A DNA stretch of 64,000 nt, taken from the NCBI GenBank assembly GCA_025201345.1, contig JAIXMG010000004.1:1054001-1118000 (forward strand), given 5' to 3'. The position numbers and the translations under genes are program-made. Shown piece by piece: positions 21,997-33,544 of this stretch. Under the pieces are notes generated by a model. That model did not search any database and was not told the DNA's origin. It was given only the letters and a program-made list of their open reading frames with translations. This stretch comes from Thamnidium elegans. Taxonomy: Eukaryota > Mucoromycota > Mucoromycetes > Mucorales > Mucoraceae. Numbering within the stretch: position 1 is the stretch's first letter; every line of letters starts with the position of its first letter.

Positions 21997-22068
21997 ACAA
22001 CAAGAGTCTCCTCCCCTTCGGATAATAAGTTTAGTTCGTCAGCTATGCTTCGAACTTAATTAACTATT
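21997..22068. repeat. DIRS right inverted terminal repeat
   Basis: Begins ACAACAAGAGTCTCCTCCCC and ends TTAATTAACTATT. It is complementary to 21757-21828 and marks the right end of the DIRS relic, about 150 bp before the kinesin start codon. Confidence 0.8.
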
Positions 22069-22220
22069 GGGAAATTGGCCCAACTATTGTGATACAGCCC
22101 CAGCAGAAAATAAACCACACGTGATACAGAAAAAACAAAAAAAGGCGGGGGCCTAAAATATAAAAAAAATAGACGTGTTTTTTCCCTCTTTTTTCATATC
22201 GTTAGTTTCCTTTTTAGAGA

Positions 22221-24536
22221 ATGAATATTGATAAACCCTCCTTAAAACGTAGAAATGAGACTGCACCGCACACAACGAGACAGCGACCAAAGTTAAATAT
22301 GAACCAAGCACCGCGTATACCTGTGCGTTCGACATTAGCCAGTCGTTCCAATCGAACCTCTCCCACCACTTCAACAGTCAGTAATCAAAGTGTATCTACA
22401 AAAAGGCTTAGCAATCAAAGTGTATTAACTACAACCAAAAGGCTCAGCAATCAAAGTGCATCAACTACAACCAAAAGATTTAGTAATCAAACTACTGTAT
22501 CAACTACCAAGAGGCCAAGTAATCAAACTGCTATATCTTCTTCTACATCAAAACTCAGTAGCCAAAATAATAAACCTGTTACTGTGAATGGGTCAAAAAA
22601 ATTAGTTACAAAAAATTCTAGTCCTGGAATACCTAAATTCACAGGAGATATTAAAGGAAAGATGAATTACCTCCAAACACAACTTGAAGATAGCGGAGAA
22701 CAGTGTAATACACATAACAAACACCATATAAAACAATTTTACTAATCCATTTTATAGTAACTGATTTCGAGAAACTTAAAGACGATTTAGAATCCAACGT
22801 TCAAAACTCTGAATCTTTATTACAAGAAGCTTTACAAAAAGTACAAGATTTAGAGTCAACAATCGAATCAACACGTTCCAGACATCAAGAAGAACTTGCA
22901 AAGCATCAAGAGAAATACATGTTAAAGAACCGTGATCTTATCCTTGAAAATGATCAAAATAATGCAAAGGCAAAGGATTGGGAGATCGAATTGAAACAAA
23001 TTGAAGATGAATCGAGGCAAACTTTTTTAGCTTTGGAAGAAAAGAAGAGAGAAAATATTAGATTAAAAGCTACTTTGGAGAAATCAAGTGCTTCTTTTGA
23101 TGAAGTAGATGCTGAATTAAGAGTATTAAAGATGAAATTAAAGGTAAACAGTATATACACGTATAAAAAAAGAAGAGATTTTATTCACTTTATAATATAG
23201 AGTGCTGGGTCTGCATTGGAAGAACACGAAGGACATGTCAGTTCTTTATCGAATGAATGGAACACAAAAGACAATTCATTAGAGGGATTAGAAAAAGCAT
23301 TATTTGAGCAAGAAATTCTTCGTCGAAAGCTCCACAACACCATCCAAGAATTAAAAGGAAACATCAGAGTATTCTGTAGGGTAAGACCTTCACTTGAATC
23401 TGACAGCGAATCTAATTTAGCGCAAATTAAAATATTTGGTGAAGACCAAGAGCATATGGAGTTACGAGAACAAGTATCATCTACAATTGGCAAGAGTTCA
23501 ACAAAGACTCATAATTTTACATTTGATCGTGTATTTTCACCTAGCGAAACACAAAAAGATTGTTTTGAAGAGATATCACAATTAGTACAATCTGCATTGG
23601 ATGGATATAATGTTTGTATCTTTGCATACGGACAAACCGGTAGTGGGAAAACATATACCATGCAAGGTCCTAACACAGTAACAGAATCTACTGTTGGTAT
23701 GATCCCACGAGCAGTTCAACAAATTTATGATGTTGCCCAAAGATTAAAACAATTCGGTTGGCATTATACAATGGAAGGACAATTTCTAGAGATATATAAC
23801 GAAACTATTCACGATTTACTTGGCGATGCCACTAAATACGGTCAAATCAAACACGAAATCCATCATGAAAAAAACGGTAAAACTACTGTCAGTAATATGA
23901 CTACTGTCGAATTAGATTCACCTTCAAAAGTAAAAATGATGCTTAGAAAAGCTAGTCAAAATCGAGCAACAGGTGCAACTAACTTGAACGAGAGATCTTC
24001 TAGAAGTCATAGCGTATTTACCCTCAAATTGATCGGTTATAACACAACAACGGATGAACGTACTGCTGGTATATTAAATTTAATCGACTTGGCTGGTTCT
24101 GAGAGATTATCAACATCAGGTTCTGTAGGTGACAGACTTCGTGAAACACAAGCAATTAATAAAAGTTTGAGCTGCCTTGGTGATGTAATTCATGCATTAG
24201 TTAACAATAAGGAGGGAGGACATATTCCTTATCGAAATTCAAAGTTAACATATTTACTTCGTAATTCATTAGGTGCGAGTATGATTTATATACATATATG
24301 TGCTGTATATATCTAACATTTAGCTTTTATTTTAGGAGGTAACTGTAAAACATTAATGTTTGTTAACGTGTCACCCATGATTGAGCACTTTGGCGAATCA
24401 CTTTGTTCATTAAGATTTGCAACCAAGGTAATATTTACTATAAAATAAATCACCCGAGAATAAAAAATCTTATTAACATAAATTTGATTAGGTAAATTCA
24501 TGTCATATCGGAACAGCTAAAAAAGCTATAAAGTAG
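22221..24536 (+). CDS. kinesin-14 (C-terminal motor, KAR3/HSET type)
   Basis: Minus-end-directed microtubule motor. Five exons (22221-22704, 22758-23143, 23201-24272, 24336-24427, 24492-24536) join in frame to 692 aa. Residues 1-160 are a basic, disordered tail with five SNQS/T..TKR repeats, probably microtubule-binding. Residues about 165-335 are coiled coil. The neck [13 protein letters not shown] (about 341) precedes the motor with P-loop GQTGSGKT (about 434), switch I NERSSRSH (about 553) and switch II DLAGSE (about 587), ending soon after SLRFATKV, as expected for a C-terminal motor. The neck-before-motor order identifies kinesin-14, so a role in spindle organisation or nuclear fusion is inferred from the family. 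The gene starts only ~150 bp after the DIRS relic, so its promoter may lie partly in that element. Confidence 0.95.
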
Positions 24537-24802
24537 TCGTTATATTTTAGTTCCACCCTTTCTTGGTGTGTATATACTAGTTTCAAAAAAAAATAAAAAA
24601 AAATGGCGTGAAACTTGTATATGGAAAAATCCAAATAAGAATAAAAAAAAAAAGAAAAAAAAGATCCTTATTTATATAAACATATATAATTCATGTGATC
24701 TACTTTAGGTACAAGTTTAGGCTTTTTATTTTATTGGTTACATATATAAATATATCCTTTTTTTTTATTTTAATCTCTTTCTTCTTCTTTGTAATTTTAC
24801 TT

Positions 24803-25928
24803 ATGACGCGCGATTCAACTAGTAGCTTATCATCGTTAGATTCTGCGACTTATTTTGATTCTATTAGAGAATGTTTATTGTTTCCAACATATGCCAAACG
24901 AGACCCCAAAGGTAAAAATATAAAAAAATAAAAATGTGTACATATATATTTTTTAGTTTACATATTATAATATTAGATCGTACAAAATGGACAGTAAGAG
25001 CTAAAGGGTGGGCTTTATCACATAATAGTTCCAGTGCTAAACAAAAAATGATGATGGGTAAGAAAAAACTTTAAATTTTCCTAAACATCCCCCCATGACA
25101 CTAACAAAAAAAAAAAAGGTATTACAAAAAGTGTAGCAGGAAAGTCAACTACTGATCGAACATCCTCACAAATGTTTGAAGAACGTTTCAAATACTTTCT
25201 AGCAACAAATAAACGCCATGTCGTTTTTTTAATAAAAGCTGTCGGTACTACAACACTAGAAGAATCTCGTAAAATAACTCAACGAGAACAACAATTTATT
25301 TTAAATCAACCATTACTTGCTGATTCACTCAACATGTTATCAACCCGATTTAACCAAATCGTTTTAAAGACTCCGTATTATACATCATCGCATCATATTG
25401 CATTTCCTGACACACCACCTACTGACGATAGCGATGATGATGATACCGATAGTTGGTACACACAAGAAGACCCACACTTGCTAATTAGACCATCCAATCC
25501 AGTATCTTTTGTTCTTGACTCTAATTATAGAACCACACACGAACAAAAAGAAGGTATTCATTTAACGACAAAAGGATCTGGTTTTTTATGCGGTCAATTT
25601 TCTTTACCACACTATGTCATCTTAAACTGGGCTCAAGAACAAAATCAATGCGATGCCAGATTAATAAAGATTCAATCAGTTTGTACCATTGACAATAAAT
25701 TCTCTCCGAATCATAACGTCGTCAATTTGATTGAACCAACCGGGATTTCAATCATTTCCGATATCGATGACACCATCAAAGATACGCAAGTAAAAGCAGG
25801 TGCTAGAACGGTTTTATCAAAGACTTTTTTTGAATCGTTAAAAGCCGTTCAAGGTATGGCAGATGCTTACATGTCATGGGTAAAGTTAAAAAATTAAAGT
25901 TAAAAACCGGTTTTAATTTCTATATGTG

Positions 25929-25961
<33 letters not shown>

Positions 25962-26744
25962 TGCTAGTATTCTCAAGGCGCCTCATTTCATTACGTATCT
26001 AACAGTCCATTTCAACTTATGCCAATGCTAGACACTTTTATCCGAGATGCACAATTTCCACCCGGTTCAATCCACCTACGAGACGACGGAAAGCTTATTT
26101 CGCGACTTGTCGAAACACCTGGTCTAGCCAAACGAGAAGCCATTCTTGAGATCCTTTCAGATTTCCCCGACCGACATTTTATCCTAATTGGAGATTCAGG
26201 CGAGATAGATTTAGAGATATATACCCGTATAGCCATAGAATACCCAACTCAAATACTAAAGATCTTTATTCGAGATGTAACCAATGCAACCATTACTGAA
26301 TTAAAGCAGTCCATGACCTCTGTTAGACAACGAAGTGGTCCGTTTTCTTTGTTCTATCCTAAACGTAGATCACAATCTGCAACCGATTTTGTTGTACCGA
26401 ACAAGAACGAAAAAAAATCAAAGTATTATTTAGGGATGCGTAGAGCAGTAACTGCTATGGTAGCAGAGTACGCAGTAGAACCTCATTTTACAGGTCATCG
26501 TAGTACAGTGCACCTTGATAATGACTTGAATGGTCATTCAACTCAAAAGATTTCTAGTGGTGAAGCTTGTGCACAACTCTACCATCGACTAGAAAAAGCA
26601 AGAGGTCGCGTAAATATTGAAATTATTTTATTTCAACATGCAAGTGAATTACAAGCTGATACTGACATAACTAATTTACTTTGGGATATGTGGGATAATC
26701 AAAGTAATCTTTCTTCCGATAACCTATCAAATTTTTCGACATAA
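24803..26744 (+). CDS. APP1: APP1-like phosphatidate phosphatase
   Basis: Four exons (24803-24911, 24977-25057, 25119-25879, 25968-26744) give 575 aa. The C-terminal catalytic domain (DUF2183/App1 type, HAD-like) has ISIISDIDDTIKDTQV with the DxDxT nucleophile (about residue 278), then GASFHYVSNSPFQLMP, PGSIHLRD, FILIGDSGEIDLEIY and FIRDVTN, which are the family's signature blocks. Such enzymes dephosphorylate phosphatidate to diacylglycerol at endocytic actin patches in yeast. The N-terminal half contains a less conserved domain with an acidic DDSDDDDTDSW linker. Translation is placed at MTRDSTSS because the upstream in-frame ATG adds a hydrophobic stretch that looks like leader DNA. The intron before exon 4 carries a ~27-bp poly-T tract. 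Confidence 0.9.
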
Positions 26745-27186
26745 GCTTCCCATTTTTTATATACCCTTTAATTACTCTTTTTTAATTCTACATACAATAA
26801 AAAATTATTTTACAAGAAGTCGTATTTAAAAATATTTAAAGTAATATAACGATTCTTTTACATGTTTAGAACTAAAATATAATAAAAAATTGGCCTCATA
26901 TAAAAGTTTATTTATCTAAACATTCTAGTTCCAATTGAAATAAAACAGTAGACAAATATATGACGTTGGTTAATCGAAAAGATGTAAGTACCTAATAAAG
27001 TAGGTAGTAGCCATTACAGTGCGTCGAAATCTAATTGGACCCGAAATTTGGTCAAAACACTACTTAATCCTCCAATTGGAGTTCAAAAGTCTGACCTACA
27101 CAGGAAAATGGAAAATAGAGAGTTTCTTGATTACCCCGCAGTAGTTTTCTTTCTTCCTTTTTCTCTTTTTTTTTAAAAAAAAAACT
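26745..27186. other. intergenic region between APP1 and KHA1-like genes
   Basis: Probable terminator of the APP1-like gene (AATAAAAAATT near 26800) and promoter of the KHA1-like gene with a CT-rich tract at 27140-27175. A TACAGTGCGTCGAAATC motif at 27015 looks like a Tc1/mariner tip, but no opposing end was found. Confidence 0.4.
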
Positions 27187-27418
27187 ATGGAAGATACAAC
27201 ATTAGTTGCTCCAGCTCAAGCGGGTGTATTTTCTGGATTAAATCCATTACAGTTTAATGCATCAGATCCTATTGTTTTATTTATTGTTCAGGTATATATT
27301 GTTTATAATCAGTTTAAATAAATCTAATATACATAATTAGGTGACAGTTATACTTGGATTTTGTAGACTGATAGCTATTCCTTTAAGCTATTTACGTCAA
27401 CCTCGAATTATTGCAGAA

Positions 27419-27465
<47 letters not shown>

Positions 27466-29878
27466 TTCTTTTTTCTAAAGAAAATCTTGTGCAGTGATTG
27501 CAGGTATCATCCTTGGCCCGGATTTAAACAGTCCATTTTTCCAACCGAATCATTATCTTTTTTAAATTTAGTTGCTACACTTGGTTTAGTATTTTTTTTA
27601 TTTCAGGTTGGACTTGAAGTTGATATACAAGTAATTAAAAAGGACTGGCAAAAAAGTGTGGCGGTTGCTGTGGCAGACATGGCTTTACCGTTTGGGTTAG
27701 GTGGAGCAGTTAGTGTTGGGTTATATAAAATTCAAGATGATGCCAGTATACCCTTTGGAAGTTTTTTATTGTTTTTAGGTGTTGCTATGTCTATTACAGT
27801 AAGTGCTGTGCTGGATATTAAAGTTTTGAGAATTGACGTATATATATTTTTTAGGCTTTTCCAGTTTTAGCTCGGATTTTGGCCGAGTTGAAATTGTTAA
27901 GAACTAAAGTAGGAGCTATTACGATGGCAAGTGGGTTAATCAATGATTGTACCGCATGATAAGAATTAATTTTATAATTATTATTATGTTATATTAATAC
28001 ATGTATGTAGGGTTTTATTGGCACTTGTTGTAGCTTTATTAAATTCATCAGGGGGGATTGTTGCACTTTATGTATTCTTGACAGCAACAGCATTTACATT
28101 ATTTGTAATTTTTGTTGTGGGTCCATTGTATCGTAAACTATGTATTCATACAAACTCGTTTGAAGATGGGCCTTCGCCTCTTTTAATGGCCGTTACGTTA
28201 ATGATTGTGTTGATTTGTGCTTTTGTTACGAATATTATTGGCGTTCATAGTATCTTTGGTGGGTTTTTAGCAGGGGTGATTATTCCACATGAACATGATT
28301 TGTCTATAAAAATTACAGAAAAAATTGAAGATATGGTTAATATTATCTTTTTGCCTCTTGTACAAAATAGCATTGTTATTTTTTTTAAGCAGAGTATTAA
28401 GTAGCCTTTTTTTATGTAGTACTTTACTTTATCTGGTTTAAAAACACAAATCGGTTTACTCGATTCGGGTTTAGTTTGGGGTTATGTTATCTTGGTTATT
28501 TTTCTAGCTTGCTTTGGTAAAATTGTTGGGTGTGCTGTAGCAGCAAAGTTGTCAGGTATGACAACAAGAGAATCTCTTGCTGTTGGATTCTTGATGAATT
28601 GTAAAGGGTAGAAACGTATATCAATATTGTTTTTATTTTTATTTTTAAATAATTTTTTATTTTTAGTCTTGTTGAACTTATTGGATTGAATATTGGACAT
28701 GATGCAGGTGTTTTAAATGATCGAGTATTTGTTATTTTAGTGATCATGGCTCTAGTGACAACATTTATGACAACACCAGTTGTTATGTTTGTTTATCCTG
28801 AATGGTATCAAGAGAAAACAATAGCAGTGACAGATTATGTTTCAGTGACAGGCGATCCTACTAATGATATAGATAGAAAAAGTATTGACAAAATATCGAC
28901 GATTAACACAGTAGAACCAAGTTATTGTATTATAACCATGTTAAATCGTATCGAATCTGTTTCTTCTGTGATGGCATTAATTCAACTATTAAAGCATAAG
29001 GTCTCTACATCGGTTGATATACACACATTACGTTTATTAGAATTAACTCAACGTACATCTGTTGTAATGAAGTATAAAGACATTGCTGAAACTGAAAGAC
29101 AAGACCCTGTTTTAAATGTATTCCGTACGTTTGCTAACTTAATTGGCATAAAGTCTTTAAAAACTCATTTGGATTATAGTTCTTCTGCTGATTATATCAA
29201 GACTATTTTGGATTATTCTACCAGAGTAAATGCAGATTTGGTTTGTTACCTTGGATTAATCGATACTTGATCCATAATGAAAATTATGCGTCCGCTTTGT
29301 CGGATAATACTTCTACGGCTGATTTGGGGTTTGTCAATCAGGCTTTTTGTACGATTCGGGAGTGTACGGTTGGGTTGTTTATTGATAGAGGATTTGGGCT
29401 GGTTCGAGATAGTGATGATGAGTTGAGTCCACAAGTTGTTATTGTGTACCGTGAAGGGTGTCAAGATGACAAAGCAGCTGTTTTATTTGGGCTACAGTTA
29501 CAAGTAAATAAAAAAATTAAAGTAACAATTCTAAGAGAGGGTCCCGCGGATAACTCGGCCATATACACTACAGATACTGCAATCCAACGGTACTGTCAAG
29601 ATCAAGATATAAATAAATTGTTCTTAAAATCTAATGCTGGTATAAGGAATAACGTTACTTGTCGAACAGTGAAGACATTGAACGGTTCGGCAGTCGCCAA
29701 ATCATTAGAAAGACCTCTCGATGAACGTGATTTAGTTATTATAGGACGTAGAGGTACTGATGAATCAATTACTGAGGAAAATTACGAAAGTGCACTCGGA
29801 AAAATAGGTTTCGAAGTTTTGAAAAGTGGTACTAAAAATTCCAGTGTATTAATTATACAATCAGCTTCTTCTTTTTAA
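27187..29878 (+). pseudogene. KHA1: KHA1-like K+/H+ antiporter (CPA2), three lesions
   Basis: Reads as a fungal Kha1-type cation/proton antiporter: a membrane domain with 11-13 hydrophobic segments (VIAGIILGP, LFQVGLEVDI, GVHSIFGGFLAGVIIPHEHD, SGLKTQIGLL) and a soluble C-terminal half with USP-like blocks. Three defects are visible. First, near 27513-27525 the frame jumps from ..IILGP to PGFKQSIFPTESL, missing about 22 nt. Second, the intron after NDCTAW starts AT instead of GT (27959-27960). Third, one T is missing near 29239 in LVLLPW. Other introns (27292, 27421, 27802, 28359, 28610) are normal. A degenerating gene is the simplest reading; assembly errors could explain the single-base case. 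The intron at 27421 holds a ~38-bp poly-A. Confidence 0.85.
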
Positions 29879-30826
29879 AAAAATAAAGATTATAAAAAAG
29901 ATGATTAATTAATTAACTAACTTTACTGTTTGGATGTATATAACACTTCAAAAAAAAATTAAATTCGTACGAACATTTATTATACGTATTTCCCACTCCT
30001 TTTGATTGGCACTGTTCAACTTTTTTTTTCTCCATTTTTTTTTCTCCGACATTTTACGCAAAGTCAGTCTCACCCGATGAGATCAGAAACCTTGAATACA
30101 GTAAAATTGGGCCGAATACTTTCAGTATTTTAGTAAAAAGCAATACGATTGGTAAGATTTATTTAAGGTCCATATTTAACATACAGAGGTTAAAATGAAG
30201 CTACTATTTTAAAATGAAAATAAGGAGAAATATAATGATTATTCATGCCCGAAATTTTTTTTAAAAATATATATGAGATCGACGTATTGAACGTACACTT
30301 TTTTAAACGCAAAAATAATAAATAATTTTTTAGTTTGGAGTAAGAAAGAAATAATTTTAAATATACACGGCGTCGGAATGGGGTTTAGACATAAAGAGGT
30401 AGTATAAACACGTTTTTGATTGCTTCGTTTCAGTTTTCCACCAAGTAACAAATATACGTGTGGCGGTTAATCTGCTACCTTTTTTTACAAGTCAATTTCA
30501 TAATATAATTTAGGCTTCTTTTTTAGCATTTCCTTCTTCTAGATCAAGAATTTAAGCTCTCGATCTCTCTCAATACCTTTCTCTTTCTATTTCTCTCTTT
30601 GATGGGCCCCCTTCCCTCTTAGATATATTTTTCTTTATGTATAATAAAAGTGTATGTGTATGTGTATATCAGAGATCGTTGATATTGCCTTTTTTTCATG
30701 TAATGTAAGATATATTTTTAAATATAAAATAGTGTTAAAGTTCGCCCTTTTCCCTCTCTCTCTTTACCTCTCTCTCTCTCTCTCTCTCTCTTTCATATTG
30801 CAGCTTCGCGTCGTTTCTTTACTTTC
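29879..30826. other. intergenic region with repeat fragments and CT-rich promoter
   Basis: A 29-bp block (TTAAATTCGTACGAACATTT..., 29959-29987) recurs at 41832-41860. The stretch 30064-30131 resembles 61454-61519 beside a poly-A tail. The last 250 bp are CT-rich, ending in a (CT)n run (30770-30792) 35 bp before the next start codon, typical of mucoralean promoters. Confidence 0.45.
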
Positions 30827-31550
30827 ATGGATTTAAGTGAACCCATTATACTTCAGCAAAAAATTCCTCCTTCAACTTTACTACCGCCTAATTCACGTTA
30901 CCATAGTGTTATTATCAGTCAAACCCCAATTAATAATAAAAGTACGGAAAGTATAGCCACAACCGAGCGAATACCGACCAGCACTTGGGGTTCATTTACT
31001 GTAGTTGTGGTGGTGGTTTTAGTGCTATTTACGTGTTTTATTCTTAATTGCAGTCGAATTCGACGTACGGTGGATGGTAGAAGGATGAATAAATTAGGAA
31101 GGTCTGGAACATTTAAAAAAAAATCGTTCGAAAGGAGACATAAGGAATTACAAGAAGCAGACCTCGAATGGAATGATCATCCGCCTATGATATACGAAGA
31201 AAAATTACCTACACCAGAATCTATTCATTATAGTAAATATTCTTCTCTTTCTTCTTCAGGTTGGTCCTCTCATTCGACATTAGCTGCTGTGAAAAGTCAT
31301 CATTATGATATTAATTTTATTAGAAATCAACTGCCTGGTGTTCAGTTAAGATTGACATTGGAAAACGCTTCGTCAAGTTCGTTGATTGCTGAACCTAATT
31401 TGGCTTTTGTACCGTCGTTAGTTAGCTCAAAGTCAGGCAGCAGTGCTCATAGGTCATATCAAACCTCGTTATCTGGAAGTAAAAATGTATCATTACCTAT
31501 TACTGAATCAAAAATACCAAATAATACCTCATCATCATCATCAATTTCAT

Positions 31551-31552
<2 letters not shown>
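30827..31552 (+). CDS. single-pass membrane protein, unknown function
   Basis: Intronless 241-aa ORF. A Ser/Pro-rich N-terminal segment (1-52) is followed by one clear transmembrane helix (about 53-75, FTVVVVVVLVLFTCFILNC). A basic juxtamembrane region (RIRRTVDGRRMNKLGRS) then suggests a cytosolic C-terminus by the positive-inside rule. The tail is Ser-rich with HSS/SSSS runs and ends NNTSSSSSIS. It has no signal peptide and no family I recognise; the topology is that of a type III membrane or signalling-scaffold protein. A (CT)n promoter lies just upstream and a ~37-bp poly-T follows the stop. Confidence 0.7.
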
Positions 31553-31592
<40 letters not shown>

Positions 31593-33544
31593 TTATCTAC
31601 GCTCTTTTATTATAGGGTGTATTTGTTAATTTCTCTCCTATATTTTTTTATACCGCCCTTTCTCAAAAACTTACTTGCCTACATTATAATACTTTTTAAA
31701 AATAATAATAACAGGTATCTATATATTTATAATGCTCATCTCCCCTCCTAGCCCCCCCCCCTCTTTTTTTTTATATATCCTGAAAAAAAAAATATAGCTA
31801 TACTATATATACAGTAGTAAATAAATAAAAAATATGATTGTTTGAATAGTGTATTCGGTTTCCTGTATAAACGTGTTTTATGCAAAAGAAAGTTATAAGC
31901 TTTTAGCGGTAGTTATGTTGTTTAATTATAATTATACATGTATAAAAAAAAAGCCCCTTTTATTGATCGCCTATGCACAAAAGTTTCAAAAATAGAAAAC
32001 AGTTACTTATTGAATATACTGAGAAAATATATATATATATCTTGTCGTATCATAAGTCTAGACTACACTTTAATGAAAATCAACAATTATTAAACGTAGA
32101 AAAAAATCGGTCTCAAATTATAATTAAAGTAATAGTTAAGGATCGTAATTAGAGTTAGTGTTATTTGTGTAAAACTAGGAGTAGTCTTTATATTACATAA
32201 TTTTTTAAATTGTAAAGGTTCTATATCTCTTTATTTTGAATATATATGTTATTCGAATTTAAAATTGTTTGTACCTTTATATTATATATATTTTGATGCA
32301 AAAATAACAGGTGAGAATGGAACTAACTTTTTTTTTTCTTGCTCCTCAAAATATTTTCCTTCTTTTTTGAACCTCGTTTGATGCTTAAGTTTTTTTTTTT
32401 TTTTTTTTTTTTTTTTGCATTTCTTTCCCTCTGAAGTACTTATTCTTTTATCCCACACCACTTCTATACGTTCTTGTGAAATATAATTTTGGTTGTTTTA
32501 GCTCACTGAAATGGTAGATAGTTACAACGTGTTTAATTTAAAAAGACAAGATTTTATGTAAAAATAGCTACATAAAGAAGGAAAGCATCCCCTTTTTTAT
32601 ATCAAATTACCAGGTACCTTTTCTTTAACCCCCCCCCCCCCGATACATATAAAACCCACAACTTTCTTTTTCAAAAAAAATATTTTTGAGAAAGAGAGGA
32701 GAAGAATACGATAGCCGGCTTGTATTGGTCTACCTTTTTTTATAAATAAAAAAGAGAAAATGCGGGCTCTTATTTACTACATCAAAATGTTAAGGTAGGA
32801 TTTTTAGCTTGTTAAGTTTTAAGACGATGATATTTATAGCTATTTTAAGCAGATGAGTTTATTATTATTAAGTAGTTGGTATTTTTATAATACATAAGTA
32901 CTTTTTTCATGACCCATAGTATAGAAATAGTAATCGATTCTTTTTTCTTACACGGGGATAGGACGGCGCTACGATTTGATAAACAATTCAATAGTGGCAA
33001 GAGCGGCGGGGGTGTTTCAAATTACTATAATCATAGAGTACGTCATATAAAAGATGCTTACTTTCGCGTGAATTCATTTTTAAAAGTAAAATAAGAAGGT
33101 TGACTATTCTAAAAAAAAAAGTATGGAATAAATAGGTCTATTTATCCTCGATATAAAGAAGGAATCACATAAACCATGATAAAAAGGGGTAATGTATTTA
33201 GTCATCTTGACATATCTTCTTTATATACATTTGTATTTATATTTTAATAACTTGTTTTGAAGAGTTATACATCTTAAAGTCTGGGATGTTAACGCCAGGC
33301 ATTTCTCTTTTTTCTTGAGCGTTATAGTAGGGTGTTAAACTCTTTTGCTTTGAAACACTGTTTATTTATACAGTAAATCCAAGAAAAGTATGGCGTATTA
33401 TTTTTTAATATAGTTTATTCACGTTCAAGCAATAAGTAAAGGCATTTTAACATAAATTTATTAATTAATGTATAAATACGAGTGCGTGAAAAAAAAACCG
33501 TGGTACATATAATACACTTTTATTCGCCACTTTTGGAAAAATAA
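31553..33544. other. gene-free AT-rich region
   Basis: Contains homopolymer runs (T at 31553-31589 and 32391-32416, C at 32630-32641), AT microsatellite and short ORFs without coding character. Nothing further supported. Confidence 0.45.

Larger units (their letters stand above)
19741..22068 (+). mobile_element. DIRS-type retrotransposon relic (right half)
   Basis: Contains the tail of the RNase H-like polyprotein (DLFATRLNNKCDQYVTW at 19769-19814 and ATDAMKLSWTPFPNPYICPP from 20388), an overlapping tyrosine recombinase ORF, and a right end with an internal complementary region and inverted terminal repeat. These are the diagnostic features of DIRS elements. The left part (Gag, reverse transcriptase) is missing, and a 547-bp solo LTR splits the RNase H region. 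Confidence 0.85.

Noticed and set aside
27015..27040. TACAGTGCGTCGAAATC as a transposon end
   Set aside because: No inverted partner or second TA duplication was found within several kilobases.
27959..28010. Possible AT-AC (U12-type) intron in the KHA1-like gene
   Set aside because: The 5' end ATAAGA does not match ATATCCTT and the acceptor is TAG; a mutated GT donor fits better, especially with two other lesions.
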